Positions 26,048 through 36,558 are shown, counted from the stretch's first letter. The stretch is DNA of 64,000 nt from an uncultured Alphaproteobacteria bacterium (GCA_937931645.1 CALHAR010000003.1:248001-312000); one strand, 5' to 3'. Numbers and translations: made by a program. Notes: generated by a model not told the origin, from the sequence alone.

Positions 26048-26124
26048 ATATCCGCCTAAGATATAGACATTCTGCTTACTATCTCTTATCTTCTAACAGA
26101 TTTTAAGTCCTTTAAAGAGGTGGT

Positions 26125-26844
26125 ATGAGCAAAGCATCGCAATATAAACGTATCTTATTAAAAATGTCAGGCGAAGTCCTGATGGGAGACAATGAGTTTG
26201 GGCTGGATCCCGCCACGGTCAACCGTGTTGCCGAGGACATTAAAGAGGCCGTTGATAGCGGTATTGAAGTTTGTGTTGTTGTAGGTGCGGGGAATATCTT
26301 TCGCGGCGTTTCAGGCGCAGCGCAAGGCATGGACAGAACTACCGCCGATTATATGGGGATGCTAGGCATCGTGATTAACGCGCTAGCCCTTCAAAATGCG
26401 TTGGAAAATGGTGGTATTCAAACCCGCGTTATGTCGGCGATTCCGATGTCTGCAATATGCGAACCTTATATCCGCCGTAAAGCGATGCGTCACATGGAAA
26501 AGGGACGTGTTGTTATCTTTGCTGCAGGCACAGGAAACCCATATTTCACAACGGATACCGCCGCCGCCTTACGCGCATCTGAAATGAATTGTAAAGCCAT
26601 CCTAAAAGGAACGAAGGTTGATGGCATTTATAATGCCGACCCAGAGAAGGATGAATCAGCGACACGCTTTGACAGCCTGACTTACATGGATGTCTTAACC
26701 AAAGATTTAAAAGTGATGGATGCGACCGCCGTGTCTTTAGCCCGTGAAAATAACATTCCGATTGTTGTTTTTAACGTCAAAGAAAAAGGAAGCTTAACCA
26801 AAACATTGAACGGTACAGGAACCTGTACCACGGTCACAAATTAA
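26125..26844 (+). CDS. pyrH: Uridylate kinase
   Basis: A 239-residue UMP kinase of the amino-acid kinase fold, making UDP for pyrimidine nucleotide synthesis. Motifs: [14 protein letters not shown] (residues 8-21), [33 protein letters not shown] and [20 protein letters not shown]. Ribosome-binding site AAAGAGGTGG. It begins the conserved pyrH-frr-uppS-cdsA-dxr-rseP-bamA-lpx series; frr follows after 18 bases. Confidence 0.97.
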   Translation: MSKASQYKRILLKMSGEVLMGDNEFGLDPATVNRVAEDIKEAVDSGIEVCVVVGAGNIFRGVSGAAQGMDRTTADYMGMLGIVINALALQNALENGGIQTRVMSAIPMSAICEPYIRRKAMRHMEKGRVVIFAAGTGNPYFTTDTAAALRASEMNCKAILKGTKVDGIYNADPEKDESATRFDSLTYMDVLTKDLKVMDATAVSLARENNIPIVVFNVKEKGSLTKTLNGTGTCTTVTN

Positions 26845-26862
26845 AGAAAAAGGATTATAACG

Positions 26863-27402
26863 ATGGATATTGCAGACTTAGGCCGCCGAATGGATGGCGC
26901 CATTGATAATTTAAAAAACGAATATGCGGGATTACGGACGGGTCGGGCGTCTGTATCAATGTTAGATCCTGTCGTGGTTGACGTTTATGGCTCTAAAATG
27001 CCGCTTAATCAGGTTGGGACTGTTGGCGTGCCTGAAAGCCGTCTTTTAACAGTGCAGGTTTGGGACATGAATAACGCGCAAGCCGTTGACAAGGCTATCC
27101 GTGAAAGCGGCTTAGGTCTAAACCCGCAAACAGAAGGCAACTTAATCCGTGTTCCTATTCCTGAGTTAAATGAAGAGCGTCGTAAGGAACTAACGAAAGT
27201 AGCGGGACAATATGCAGAAAGCACACGTGTTGCTATTCGTAATATCCGCCGCGATGGTATGGATGATATTAAAGGAGATAAAGATTACTCCGAAGATGAT
27301 AAAAAACGTGAATCCGACAATGTTCAAAAACTAACGGATGATAAAATCAAAGCCGTTGATGAGATGCTTTCTTCAAAAGAAAAGGACATCATGACCATTT
27401 AA
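26863..27402 (+). CDS. frr: Ribosome recycling factor
   Basis: A 179-residue factor that splits post-termination ribosomes together with EF-G. The family core is present: [20 protein letters not shown] (about residues 26-45), [13 protein letters not shown] and [19 protein letters not shown], then the long helical arm [16 protein letters not shown]. It is a few residues shorter than E. coli RRF at the N-terminus. Close neighbour of uppS (1-base gap to its GTG). Confidence 0.97.
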   Translation: MDIADLGRRMDGAIDNLKNEYAGLRTGRASVSMLDPVVVDVYGSKMPLNQVGTVGVPESRLLTVQVWDMNNAQAVDKAIRESGLGLNPQTEGNLIRVPIPELNEERRKELTKVAGQYAESTRVAIRNIRRDGMDDIKGDKDYSEDDKKRESDNVQKLTDDKIKAVDEMLSSKEKDIMTI

Positions 27403-27403
27403 G

Positions 27404-28150
27404 GTGGTTATTGATTCTGGGGAACATATTTTGAGCAAGCAACCACCACAGCATATAGCTATTATTATGGACGGCAATGGCCGTTGGGCAAAGGCACGTA
27501 ATTTGCCGCGTACTGCCGGTCATCAACAAGGCATTGAAGCCTGTAAACGTGCCGTAAAATCAGCCGGTGAGTTAGACATTCCGTACCTTACTTTATTCGG
27601 GTTTTCGACAGAGAATTGGAACCGTCCTGCGGCGGAGGTCAATGAGTTAATGCGGTTATTGCGTATGTATTTACGGTCCGAAACAGCAGAGTTGCATCGT
27701 GGTAATGTCAAAATGCAAATGATTGGTGAGCGCGCTGCCTTTTCTCCTGATCTACTGACATTAATTGAAAATGCGGAAAACTTAACTAAGGATAATGACG
27801 GGCTAAACCTGACAATAGCACTTAATTATGGGGGGCGCGATGATATTTTACGCGCGGCCAGTAACATGGCACTCAGCATGAAAGAGCAGGGGGTTGAACC
27901 AAGCTTCGAAAATGTTCAAGAGCATTTTCCGTCATATCTGATGACCAAGGATAAGCCAGATCCAGATATTTTAATCCGCACCAGTGGTGAACAACGCATT
28001 AGTAACTTCTTATTGTGGCAGTGCGCTTACTCTGAATTTATCTACACAGATACGTTGTGGCCAGATTTCGATAAGATGGACATGCAAAAAGCGATAGAAG
28101 AGTTCCAAGGGCGGGACCGTCGTTATGGCGCGATTGAGGTATCTAAATAA
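27404..28150 (+). CDS. uppS: Undecaprenyl diphosphate synthase (isoprenyl transferase)
   Basis: A cis-prenyltransferase making undecaprenyl diphosphate, the lipid carrier for peptidoglycan and LPS. Catalytic and family motifs: AIIMDGNGRWAK (about residues 20-31), GHQQGIEACKRAV, LTLFGFSTENWNRP and the C-terminal DILIRTSGEQRISNFLLWQ. The longest start is GTG at 27404, giving 248 residues; a TTG at 27431 lies eight bases after TGGGG and would give 239 residues starting MSKQPPQH, which fits the family N-terminus better. Stop overlaps the cdsA ATG by one base. Confidence 0.95.
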   Translation: MVIDSGEHILSKQPPQHIAIIMDGNGRWAKARNLPRTAGHQQGIEACKRAVKSAGELDIPYLTLFGFSTENWNRPAAEVNELMRLLRMYLRSETAELHRGNVKMQMIGERAAFSPDLLTLIENAENLTKDNDGLNLTIALNYGGRDDILRAASNMALSMKEQGVEPSFENVQEHFPSYLMTKDKPDPDILIRTSGEQRISNFLLWQCAYSEFIYTDTLWPDFDKMDMQKAIEEFQGRDRRYGAIEVSK

Positions 28151-28842
28151 TGACCAAACCATCATTCATTCCTGATACTCTAAATTCTTTTCAGCTCAGA
28201 GTTTTGTCTTCTTGTGTCATTGTTCCTGTTTTTATATTTTCGATTTATTGTGGTGGCATAATTTTCTTTATATTCATGTCGGCGCTGCTATTCACCTCTT
28301 TTGATGAACTGTCTAAAATGGCGGAAAAAAGTTCAACCAAAACAAAAGACTGCATCTATGGTAGTGCTTATCTTTCTATCGGTTTGGCGTGCTTGTTCTT
28401 GTTACGCCTGCTCACCGAAGATGCAGCGTTTCTAACATTGGCATTGCTCTTCATTATATGGGCTTGTGATACTGGCGCATACTTTAGCGGTAAAACCTTT
28501 GGCGGCAAAAAGCTTTGCCCAACTATCAGCCCCGGTAAAACATGGGCGGGGTTAATTGGCGGCGTTGTTGCTGGCGGTTTAGTGGCCTGTCTGTGTCATT
28601 TCTATTTAGGGCTGTATCATTCAATAGCGGCAGCGTTATTCATTGGTATTTTAACGTCAATAGCGGGGCAGATTGGCGATTTAATCATTTCTAAATATAA
28701 ACGCTATGTTGATGTTAAAGACACGGGAACTATCATCCCCGGACATGGTGGTGTTTTAGACCGCATTGACTCACTGTTGCTGGCCGCACCGATTTATCTG
28801 GTGGCGGTCATATTCTTACATGAAGCAACGCTATGGCTGTAA
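28150..28842 (+). CDS. cdsA: Phosphatidate cytidylyltransferase
   Basis: A 230-residue integral membrane enzyme making CDP-diacylglycerol from phosphatidate and CTP. About six helices are followed by the CdsA signature: DTGAYFSGKTFGG (about residues 113-125), SPGKTWAGLIGG and KDTGTIIPGHGGVLDRIDSLL (about 193-213). It is at the short end for the family, lacking some N-terminal helices of longer forms, but complete at the active site. Overlaps dxr by ten bases. Confidence 0.95.
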   Translation: MTKPSFIPDTLNSFQLRVLSSCVIVPVFIFSIYCGGIIFFIFMSALLFTSFDELSKMAEKSSTKTKDCIYGSAYLSIGLACLFLLRLLTEDAAFLTLALLFIIWACDTGAYFSGKTFGGKKLCPTISPGKTWAGLIGGVVAGGLVACLCHFYLGLYHSIAAALFIGILTSIAGQIGDLIISKYKRYVDVKDTGTIIPGHGGVLDRIDSLLLAAPIYLVAVIFLHEATLWL

Positions 28843-30035
28843 AAACCGTTAGTATTTTAGGGGCAACTGGCTCTGTCGGTCAAAGTACAATCAAAGTGCT
28901 TCAAGCGCAGAACGTTGACTATCAAGTTCAAGCCCTTACAGCCAATAATAACTGGGAATTATTAGCCGAGCAGGCCATAACCTTAAAAGCAAAACGCGCC
29001 GTAATTGCCAATGAGGCACATTTTGGGAATTTAAAACAAGCCCTAAGCGGTACAGGCATTGAAGCCGCCGCAGGTGAAGCCGCGCTTATTGAAGCTGCCG
29101 CGATGCCCGCAGACTGGGTTATGGCGGCAATCGTTGGTATGGCAGGGCTAAAACCTTTAATGGCGGCGATAGAACAAGGGCAGGGCGGTACTGTCGCAAT
29201 CGCCAATAAAGAACCACTGGTCGCCGCTGGCGCGCTGGTGCTCAACGCCGCAAAGAAGGCGGGAACGACCATTCTACCTGTCGATAGCGAGCATAATGCC
29301 ATCTTTCAAGTTTTTGAGCCTCACAATAAGAAGAATGTTGAACGTATTATCCTAACGGCCTCTGGTGGGCCTTTTCGAAATCATTCTTTAGGGGACATGG
29401 CAGATGTTACGCCTGAACAGGCTTTGGCGCACCCAAATTGGAGTATGGGCGATAAAATCTCTATTGATAGCGCCACAATGATGAATAAAGCATTGGAAGT
29501 TATTGAGGCGCAGTTCTTATTTGGTGTGGATACAGAACAAATTGAGGTGCTGGTTCACCCACAATCTATTATCCACTCTATGGTTGAATATTCTGATGGG
29601 TCAGTCTTGGCACAAATGGGCGCGGCGGATATGTGCACGCCGATTACCAACGCGCTGGGGTATCCAGCACGGTTAAAAACCCCTGGCCAAAAATTAGATT
29701 TCAAACAAATGAAGCACTTAGACTTTGAAGTATTAGATGAAGAACGCTTTCCAACTGTCAGACTTGCCTATGATTGTTTAAAACAAGAAAAAGACAAAAG
29801 ACAGGCGGCTTGCATTGCCTTTAATGCCGCCAACGAAGTCGCCGTAGACGCTTTTTTAAACCATAAAATTGCCTTTTTAGACATCTATAAAATAATACTA
29901 TATATTGTTAATCACAGGCCTGATGAAAGGGTTGGTAGCTTGGAAGATATACTCACATACGACAAATCTATACGCATGATGACAGAATCCTATATAGTGT
30001 CTGAAAATTCAAAAAAGGCAAAAGCCTCCATATAA
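28833..30035 (+). CDS. dxr: 1-deoxy-D-xylulose 5-phosphate reductoisomerase
   Basis: A 400-residue enzyme of the non-mevalonate pathway converting DXP to MEP with NADPH. The Rossmann start VSILGATGSVGQST (residues 6-19), the cofactor region ANKEPLVAAG, metal and substrate site DSEHNAIFQ, ASGGPFR, SMGDKISIDSATMMNKALEVIEA and HPQSIIHSMVEY are all present. The protein includes the C-terminal helical domain. Its N-terminal codons overlap cdsA. Presence indicates autonomous isoprenoid synthesis. Confidence 0.97.
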   Translation: MAVKTVSILGATGSVGQSTIKVLQAQNVDYQVQALTANNNWELLAEQAITLKAKRAVIANEAHFGNLKQALSGTGIEAAAGEAALIEAAAMPADWVMAAIVGMAGLKPLMAAIEQGQGGTVAIANKEPLVAAGALVLNAAKKAGTTILPVDSEHNAIFQVFEPHNKKNVERIILTASGGPFRNHSLGDMADVTPEQALAHPNWSMGDKISIDSATMMNKALEVIEAQFLFGVDTEQIEVLVHPQSIIHSMVEYSDGSVLAQMGAADMCTPITNALGYPARLKTPGQKLDFKQMKHLDFEVLDEERFPTVRLAYDCLKQEKDKRQAACIAFNAANEVAVDAFLNHKIAFLDIYKIILYIVNHRPDERVGSLEDILTYDKSIRMMTESYIVSENSKKAKASI

Positions 30036-30071
30036 CGACAAACAATAATAAATAATCATAAAGGGTAAATA

Positions 30072-31472
30072 ATGACTTCTATTTTCGATGTACTTCAACT
30101 GGTTGCTACAAACTTATGGTTTTATGGCGGAGTCTTTATTTTGGTGCTGTCTTTATTAGTTTTTGTCCATGAATGGGGACATTATATTGTGGCGCGTATG
30201 TGCGGTGTTAAAGTTGAAACCTTTTCAATAGGTTTTGGTAAAGAAATCTTTGGTTGGAACGATAAAAACGACACACGTTGGAAAGTCTCCATGATACCGC
30301 TGGGCGGCTATGTGAAGATGTTTGGTGATACAGACCCTGCAAGTGCAGGACATACGGATAGTGTCCAAGATGGTGAGAAACTACGCCCCTTTACAAAAGA
30401 AGAGCGAGAGGTTGCTTTCTTTAATAAATCTGTTTTGAAACGGTCTTTGATTGTTTTTGCGGGTCCTGCGATTAACTTCTTATTTGCGATTTTGCTTCTT
30501 TTCGGTATGTATTCTATCTATGGGCAGCCTGTTACCGCGCCTATGGCATCTGCAGTTATCGTTGATAGTGCGGCAGACAAGGCAGGGTTTAAACCACATG
30601 ATGAAATCCTTTCCATTAATGGTGAAACCATCAATAGATTTGAAGATATTCGCCGCGTTGTGATGGTTGCCCTAGATACGCCGTTGGACTTTAAAGTTTT
30701 ACGCGATGACAAAGAAGTCACATTAAATGCCATCCCGACAAAGCAGGAAATAACAGACCGCTTTGGATTTACTCATTCACGTGGTCAACTTGGTATTATT
30801 GGCCCAGGCGACGGCATTGCTATCAAAAACATTACAAAAGTTGGTCATCATAATGTCAGTACACCCGAGCAAATCCGCAAGGCCTTAGGCCATCACATGG
30901 GTGAAGAAACAGTTATTCAGATTGGCAATGGTGAAGAGGGAGCCAGTCAGCAATATATTATTTCTACCCTAGCTGACCTTAATGCTGGCCTGAAAAGCGT
31001 CGATAAAGAGAGTATGGAAGCCAACGCGCTTATCCTTGCCAATAGAACAGGTGAATTTCTTTTAAAGCCTGGAATGGCTAATGGATTAAAAGCATCTGTT
31101 ACTGAAACATGGCGCATCACCACCTCAACGCTTAAAGCATTGGGGCAGATGTTCACAGGAACAAGAAGCGCGACAGAACTGGGTGGTATTGTCCGTATTG
31201 GGGCGATTGCAGGAGATATGGCGCAAGCAGGGTTTCTTGCTATTATTACCTTCACAGCACTTCTTTCCATAAACTTAGGTTTGATTAATTTATTCCCAAT
31301 TCCTATGCTGGATGGTGGTCACTTGGTGTTTTATGCAATCGAAGCAATCAAAGGAAAGCCCGTGCCTGAGCGCGCTCAAGAATATGCTTTTCGCTTTGGG
31401 TTTGTCATTTTGGTCGGCATGATGTTATTTGCAAATCTTAATGACCTTTTCCAAATGTTCATTAAGAGCTAA
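30072..31472 (+). CDS. rseP: Site-2 zinc metalloprotease RseP
   Basis: A 466-residue inner membrane protease performing intramembrane cleavage, typically of anti-sigma factors and signal peptide remnants. Zinc motif HEWGH at residues 33-37 in the first helix; MIPLGGYVKMFGD follows; a PDZ domain with ADKAGFKPHDEILSINGE lies around residues 165-185; NLFPIPMLDGGHLVFY near 405-420 supplies the third metal ligand. It is longer than many alphaproteobacterial homologues because of an extended region after the PDZ domain (about 225-310). It lies directly before bamA, the usual order. Confidence 0.96.
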   Translation: MTSIFDVLQLVATNLWFYGGVFILVLSLLVFVHEWGHYIVARMCGVKVETFSIGFGKEIFGWNDKNDTRWKVSMIPLGGYVKMFGDTDPASAGHTDSVQDGEKLRPFTKEEREVAFFNKSVLKRSLIVFAGPAINFLFAILLLFGMYSIYGQPVTAPMASAVIVDSAADKAGFKPHDEILSINGETINRFEDIRRVVMVALDTPLDFKVLRDDKEVTLNAIPTKQEITDRFGFTHSRGQLGIIGPGDGIAIKNITKVGHHNVSTPEQIRKALGHHMGEETVIQIGNGEEGASQQYIISTLADLNAGLKSVDKESMEANALILANRTGEFLLKPGMANGLKASVTETWRITTSTLKALGQMFTGTRSATELGGIVRIGAIAGDMAQAGFLAIITFTALLSINLGLINLFPIPMLDGGHLVFYAIEAIKGKPVPERAQEYAFRFGFVILVGMMLFANLNDLFQMFIKS

Positions 31473-31537
31473 AGCCATTCACAGCCAAAATCAAATGAGT
31501 CTTGTTTGAAGGCAAAAAATAATCTAAAGATTGTCCT

Positions 31538-33925
31538 ATGTTTACAGTAAAAACTTCAAAAATCTTTGTGGCGCTCTCTATTGTAGTAGGAGTGATCGCT
31601 TTTTCCCTTCAAGCTGGTCATGCGCAAAGCTTACCGCCACAAGCGCAACAACCTGCTCAGGCACAAGCGCAAGCGGCACAACAAAGACAGGCAAGCCCAA
31701 ATCAAGGACAGTTTTTTAGAGAACCGACGACGACAGTAGGTGAGATACGCGTTAATGGGGCGCAGCGTATTGATCCTGCAACCGTCCTCACATATTCAGG
31801 GGTCAATGTTGGCGATCAAGTCACAAGGGAAACACTCAACCAAAGCCTGAAAAAGCTTTATGCGACAGGGTTATTTGCGGATGTTAGCCTACGTCAAGAT
31901 AATGGTGTTTTGTTTCTTGATGTTGCGGAAAATCCAATCATCAATGAAATTGCCTTTGAGGGAAATGACGATATAAAAGACCAAGATCTATCTGCCGAAA
32001 TATCACTGCGCTCACGTCAAGTTTTCACAAAAACGCAAGTTCAAAACGATGTCTCCAGAATATATGAAATCTATCGTCGTTCTGGTCGGTTTGGGGCAAC
32101 GGTTGATCCAAAAATCATTCAGCTCGACCAAAATCGGGTGAACTTAGTTTTTGAAATTACCGAAGGTAGTATTACTAAAATTAAAGGGATACGTTTTGTT
32201 GGAAACGAAGCTTTCAGTGACCATGCCTTGCAGAGCGAGCTGTCCTCAAAAGAGGAGCGTTGGTATAAATTTTACTCCTCGGACGATCGATATGATCCTG
32301 ACCGTGTTGAGTTTGATAAGGAGCTTCTTCGTCAATTTTATTTAAAAGAAGGTTATGCTGACTTCTTAGTCACATCCGCCAATGCTGAGCTAGCGCAGAG
32401 CCAAGAAGAGTTCTATCTAACTTTTAATATCAGTGAAGGCCCAAGATATAGAGTAGGGCAGGTGGCGATTGATTCCGACTTACGAGGGTTTGATGGCGCA
32501 ACAATTCGCAAGCAAGTAAATGTTCTGCCAGGTCAATGGTACAACTCAGAAAGTGTAACAAGCTCTATCACGCAAATGACAGACGCGCTTGGCGATCAAC
32601 AATATGCATTTGTTGATATCCGCCCTGTGACAAAACAAAATACCGATACCGACACCATAGACATCACATTTAAAATTGATGAATCCCCTCGTGTTTTTGT
32701 TGAGCGTATTGATATTCAAGGAAACCTGCGTACGATTGATAAAGTTATTCGTCGCGAAATGAGGTTGGTTGAGGGTGACCCGTTCAATAGATCAAGACTG
32801 GCACGGTCAGAGCAAAGATTGCGTGACTTAGGATTCTTTGAAAATGTTAGTGTGACAACGGCGCAAGGCTCCGCACCTGATAAAGTCATCGTCAATATCT
32901 CTGTCTTAGAACAGTCAACAGGGGAGCTTTCTATTGGTGCTGGTTTCTCAACCAATGATGGCCCGCTTGCAGATCTACGAATTAGAGAGCGTAACTTACT
33001 AGGTAAAGGGCAAGATCTGTTATTTGGAACAACAATAGCAGGAGAGCGGACACAGTTTGATCTATCCTTCACAGAGCCGCACTTTTTAGACCGTGACCTA
33101 TCAGCGGGCGTTGATTTGTTCCGCAGTACGCAGAACCTACAAGATGAAAGTTCTTTCGACCAAGAAAGAACAGGAGGCGCACTTCGCTTTGGTTATCCAT
33201 TGTCGGAAAAATGGCGACAAAACTGGCGCTATAGATTTGAAAATAATGAGATTAGTGACGTTGATGAAGATGCCTCACGTTTTATCCTTGATCAAGAAGG
33301 AAGCCGTACGACATCGGCTATTAATCAGCGTTTAACATTTGACGACCGTGACAGCCGCTTATTCCCAACAGAAGGGCTATTCTCATGGCTTGATACCGAA
33401 GTTGCTGGCCTTGGTGGTGATGCCAAATATATTTCAGGTACGATTGGGTCAAATTATTATATCCCTGTTTATAAGCGTAGCGTAATTTTTGATGTGCTTG
33501 GTGAAGTTGGGGCTATTCAAGGCTTCGGTGATTCTGACGTTGAAATTAACGAACGTTTCTTCTTAGGGGGAACAAACTTACGTGGATTTGAGCGTGCCGG
33601 TGTTGGTCCGCGTGATTCCGTAACCGAAGATTCATTAGGTGGTAATTTCTTCTATCGTGCATCTGGTGAGTTTAAATTCCCCATAGGTCTTCCTGAAGAA
33701 CTTGGCGTAGCAGGGCATGCCTTTACAGATATTGGGTCTTTATTCAGTCTTGATGATTCAGGCCCCGAGATATTGGATGAAAGCAGTTTACGTGCTTCTG
33801 TTGGGGTTGGTGTGTCGTGGCGCTCTCCATTAGGGCCGGTACGTGTTGACCTTGCACAACCTGTTTTAGACGAAGAGTTTGATGAAGATGAAATCTTCCG
33901 CTTTAGCTTCGGTACACGTTTTTAA
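31538..33925 (+). CDS. bamA: Outer membrane protein assembly factor BamA
   Basis: A 795-residue Omp85 protein that folds beta-barrel proteins into the outer membrane. A signal peptide (about 1-30, ending GHAQS) is followed by a Gln/Ala-rich linker of about 30 residues, then five POTRA domains (TVGEIRVNGAQRIDPATVLTYSG starts the first) and the C-terminal barrel. The barrel has FFLGGTNLRGFERAGVGPRD (the conserved lid/RGF region, about residues 670-689) and ends in a terminal phenylalanine (FSFGTRF), the expected insertion signal. The Q/A-rich linker before POTRA1 is unusual but not unique. Confidence 0.97.
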   Translation: MFTVKTSKIFVALSIVVGVIAFSLQAGHAQSLPPQAQQPAQAQAQAAQQRQASPNQGQFFREPTTTVGEIRVNGAQRIDPATVLTYSGVNVGDQVTRETLNQSLKKLYATGLFADVSLRQDNGVLFLDVAENPIINEIAFEGNDDIKDQDLSAEISLRSRQVFTKTQVQNDVSRIYEIYRRSGRFGATVDPKIIQLDQNRVNLVFEITEGSITKIKGIRFVGNEAFSDHALQSELSSKEERWYKFYSSDDRYDPDRVEFDKELLRQFYLKEGYADFLVTSANAELAQSQEEFYLTFNISEGPRYRVGQVAIDSDLRGFDGATIRKQVNVLPGQWYNSESVTSSITQMTDALGDQQYAFVDIRPVTKQNTDTDTIDITFKIDESPRVFVERIDIQGNLRTIDKVIRREMRLVEGDPFNRSRLARSEQRLRDLGFFENVSVTTAQGSAPDKVIVNISVLEQSTGELSIGAGFSTNDGPLADLRIRERNLLGKGQDLLFGTTIAGERTQFDLSFTEPHFLDRDLSAGVDLFRSTQNLQDESSFDQERTGGALRFGYPLSEKWRQNWRYRFENNEISDVDEDASRFILDQEGSRTTSAINQRLTFDDRDSRLFPTEGLFSWLDTEVAGLGGDAKYISGTIGSNYYIPVYKRSVIFDVLGEVGAIQGFGDSDVEINERFFLGGTNLRGFERAGVGPRDSVTEDSLGGNFFYRASGEFKFPIGLPEELGVAGHAFTDIGSLFSLDDSGPEILDESSLRASVGVGVSWRSPLGPVRVDLAQPVLDEEFDEDEIFRFSFGTRF

Positions 33926-33953
33926 CCTTTAAACATTATACAAAAGGGGCTTT

Positions 33954-34496
33954 ATGGCTTATTTGTCTAAATTTGTTATCCTGTTGGCTGGGGTCTTTAT
34001 CATCCTGTCATCGACAACATCCAATGCGCAAAACATAAAAATTGCGGTGGTTGATATTGATAAAGTTCTTAGTACCTCCAAGGCAGGGAAAAGCGTTGAG
34101 CAGCAATTAAAAACTCGCCGCGAAGCCTTTCAAAAAGAATTCACCGCACGGGAAGATGGTCTAACAGCATCACAAAAAGCACTTGTAAAACAAAAAGCCG
34201 ATCTGACGCCTGAAGAGTTTGCCGCCAAACGTAAAGAGTTTGAAAAGCAGCTATTAGAAACCCGTAACTTATTTCAAAAACGCCGTAACTCACTTGATAA
34301 AGGGTTAGGTAATGCCTTGGCGGCGTTGCGAAAAAATATCATTCAAGTCACAGCCGAAGTTGCCAATGAGAAAAATTACCAAATTGTTCTAACACGTGAT
34401 TCTGTTGTTATTGCTGAAAAAGAAATAGATATTACAGATATCGTTTTAAATCGTCTTAATACGACTGTCTCAAACATTCCCTTAGATCTGAAATAA
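33954..34496 (+). CDS. skp: OmpH/Skp family periplasmic chaperone
   Basis: A 180-residue exported chaperone that escorts unfolded outer membrane proteins. Signal peptide to about residue 25 (SNAQN), then [31 protein letters not shown], followed by a long charged coiled-coil (about 60-130), the tentacle part of Skp, and a short beta return ([18 protein letters not shown]). It sits between bamA and lpxD, as in most Proteobacteria; lpxD starts four bases later. Confidence 0.92.
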   Translation: MAYLSKFVILLAGVFIILSSTTSNAQNIKIAVVDIDKVLSTSKAGKSVEQQLKTRREAFQKEFTAREDGLTASQKALVKQKADLTPEEFAAKRKEFEKQLLETRNLFQKRRNSLDKGLGNALAALRKNIIQVTAEVANEKNYQIVLTRDSVVIAEKEIDITDIVLNRLNTTVSNIPLDLK

Positions 34497-34500
34497 CATC

Positions 34501-35514
34501 ATGGCTGATCCTATTTTTCACAAAGTATCTGCTCCACAGAGCATAAAGGAATTAGCACAGGCTGTTGATGCGGAAATTCAAGGTGATGAAAATATTACGG
34601 TTCATGATGTTGCCGCGCTGAATGAGGCGGGCGATAAGGACATAAGCTTCCTTGATAACGCCAAATATAAAGACGACTTTAAAAACACAAAAGCCACCGC
34701 CTGTATTATTGCTCCGAAGATGGTTGAATTTGCCCCAAAGGGTTGCACCTTACTTATTTCTAAAAATCCGTATAAAGCCTATGCGTTAATTGCACAGATT
34801 TTTTATCCCGTCAGTACACCGCCCGCCAACATTTCTGACCATGCAGTTATTGCCAAAAGCGCAAAAATTGCAGATGGATGTTGCATTGAGGCGGGCGTCG
34901 TTATTGGCGAGAATGTTGAACTGGCCGAAAATTGCTGGATTGAAGCCAACGCCGTTATTGGCGATGGGGTGAAAATAGGGAAAAATTCACGCATTGGAAC
35001 GAATGCTTCCGTAACGCATGCCATTATTGGTGAGGCAACACGGCTTTACCCTGGTACACGTATTGGGCAAGACGGTTTTGGGTTTGCCATTGATCCTGCT
35101 GGTCATGTCAAGGTTCCTCAATTAGGGCGGGTTATTGTCGGTGACCATGTAGAAATTGGTGCCAATAGCTGTGTTGATCGTGGCGCAGGGCCAGACACAA
35201 TCATTGGCGATGGGGCGTGGATTGATAACTGTGTCCAAATTGGCCATAATACAAAAATTGGTAAAGGCTGTGTCATTGTGGCTCAAGCGGGTATTGCAGG
35301 CAGTACGACACTAGAAGATTATGTTGTTGTGGCGGCAAAAGCAGGGATTGCAGGGCATCTTAACATTGGTATGGGAACACGTATTGCCGCAAAATCAGGC
35401 ATTATGAGCGACTTACCTGCTGGCTCCGAAGTAATGGGCTATCCGGCTGTACCGATAAAACAATTTATGCGCCAAGTTGTCGCATTAAAAAAATTGACGA
35501 AACCGAAGAAATAA
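34501..35514 (+). CDS. lpxD: UDP-3-O-(3-hydroxyacyl)glucosamine N-acyltransferase
   Basis: A 337-residue left-handed beta-helix acyltransferase for the third step of lipid A synthesis. The N-terminal uridine-binding domain (to about residue 100, with [16 protein letters not shown]) precedes hexapeptide repeats from about 113 on. The catalytic region [32 protein letters not shown] carries the family histidine. A C-terminal helix ends the protein. Placed between skp and fabZ. Confidence 0.97.
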   Translation: MADPIFHKVSAPQSIKELAQAVDAEIQGDENITVHDVAALNEAGDKDISFLDNAKYKDDFKNTKATACIIAPKMVEFAPKGCTLLISKNPYKAYALIAQIFYPVSTPPANISDHAVIAKSAKIADGCCIEAGVVIGENVELAENCWIEANAVIGDGVKIGKNSRIGTNASVTHAIIGEATRLYPGTRIGQDGFGFAIDPAGHVKVPQLGRVIVGDHVEIGANSCVDRGAGPDTIIGDGAWIDNCVQIGHNTKIGKGCVIVAQAGIAGSTTLEDYVVVAAKAGIAGHLNIGMGTRIAAKSGIMSDLPAGSEVMGYPAVPIKQFMRQVVALKKLTKPKK

Positions 35515-35529
35515 GAATAATAGAGCGTT

Positions 35530-36003
35530 ATGAGCACAGAAAATAAAAACTTACCAAACCCTATAGACATCACACGCATTATGGAGATGATCCCGCATCG
35601 TTATCCTATCTTACTGGTAGATAGGCTTATTGACTATGTGCCAGGTGAGAGCGCCGTGGGCTTAAAGAATGTCACAATGAATGAACCCCATTTTAACGGT
35701 CATTTTCCAGGAATGCCGGTTATGCCGGGGGTTTTGATTATTGAAGCTATGGCGCAAACATCTGCGTTATTGGTGGTGGAAACTCTGGGAGAAGAGGCTC
35801 AAGGTAAGATTGTTTACTTCATGAGTATTGATAATGCCAAGTTCCGTAAACCCGTTGTTCCCGGTGACAGCCTACATATCCATGTTGAGAAAATTCAAAA
35901 CCGTGGCAAAGTCTGGAAGTTTCAAGGTACTGCAAAAGTCGGTGATACCGTCTGCGCGGAAGCCGTTGTCACGGCGATGCTAACAGATCAAGATGCGGGA
36001 TAA
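35530..36003 (+). CDS. fabZ: 3-hydroxyacyl-ACP dehydratase FabZ
   Basis: A 157-residue hot-dog fold dehydratase of fatty acid elongation, competing with LpxA for hydroxyacyl-ACP. Catalytic His58 in HFNGHFPGMPVMPGV and Glu72 in IIEAMAQT are present, as is PHRYPILLVDR (22-32). Ribosome binding appears weak (TAGAGCG before the ATG). Normally lpxA would follow; here a GNAT gene intervenes. Confidence 0.97.
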   Translation: MSTENKNLPNPIDITRIMEMIPHRYPILLVDRLIDYVPGESAVGLKNVTMNEPHFNGHFPGMPVMPGVLIIEAMAQTSALLVVETLGEEAQGKIVYFMSIDNAKFRKPVVPGDSLHIHVEKIQNRGKVWKFQGTAKVGDTVCAEAVVTAMLTDQDAG

Positions 36004-36013
36004 AACTGTCTAA

Positions 36014-36490
36014 ATGGTTATAAGAACTGCTAATTCGAGTGACTTTAACGCTATACAGCGATTAAACGAACAAATTTTTGAATACGAATTTCAAAACTGT
36101 ACTGAAACAGTTAATCTTAAATATCCTTACATTGACCCTGGCATTGAATATTTCAATAAAATTATAAATCAAGAGGATGGTAACTATGGCCTAGTTTATG
36201 AACAAGAGGGTAGAGTCATCGGTTATGCCTCTTTACGTATTATCAAAGAAAATGACCTCCAACATAGAACTGCTATAAAACAGGTACAATTACAGACACT
36301 ATGCGTAGATACAGAATATAGAAGGAAAAATATAGGTTATCAATTAGTTGAATCCTCAAAAGTTTGGGCGAAAAAACAAGGAGCAAATAATCTCAAAGTT
36401 GTCGCTATGGCTAAGAATGAAAGGGCGCGTAATTTTTACCGTAATTGTGGTTTTGAAGAGTATGAAATTATTCATGAAATGCCATTATAA
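36014..36490 (+). CDS. GNAT family N-acetyltransferase
   Basis: A 158-residue acetyl-CoA-dependent acyltransferase. Beta strand 4 and the pyrophosphate-binding loop are visible as QLQTLCVDTEYRRKNIGYQLVESS (about residues 92-115; Q/R-x-x-G-x-G/A form RRKNIG), with the late motif NERARNFYRNCGFEEYEI (about 138-155) typical of the family. The substrate cannot be deduced. It is clearly more AT-rich than fabZ and lpxA and splits the nearly universal fabZ-lpxA pair, so it is likely a recent insertion. Its start lies ten bases after fabZ. Confidence 0.88.
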   Translation: MVIRTANSSDFNAIQRLNEQIFEYEFQNCTETVNLKYPYIDPGIEYFNKIINQEDGNYGLVYEQEGRVIGYASLRIIKENDLQHRTAIKQVQLQTLCVDTEYRRKNIGYQLVESSKVWAKKQGANNLKVVAMAKNERARNFYRNCGFEEYEIIHEMPL

Positions 36491-36558
36491 ACTTTGCTGT
36501 AACACACTGTAAAATTAAGTGTGTTGAGGCTTTGGCGTTTTGTCCATATTCTGATCTC

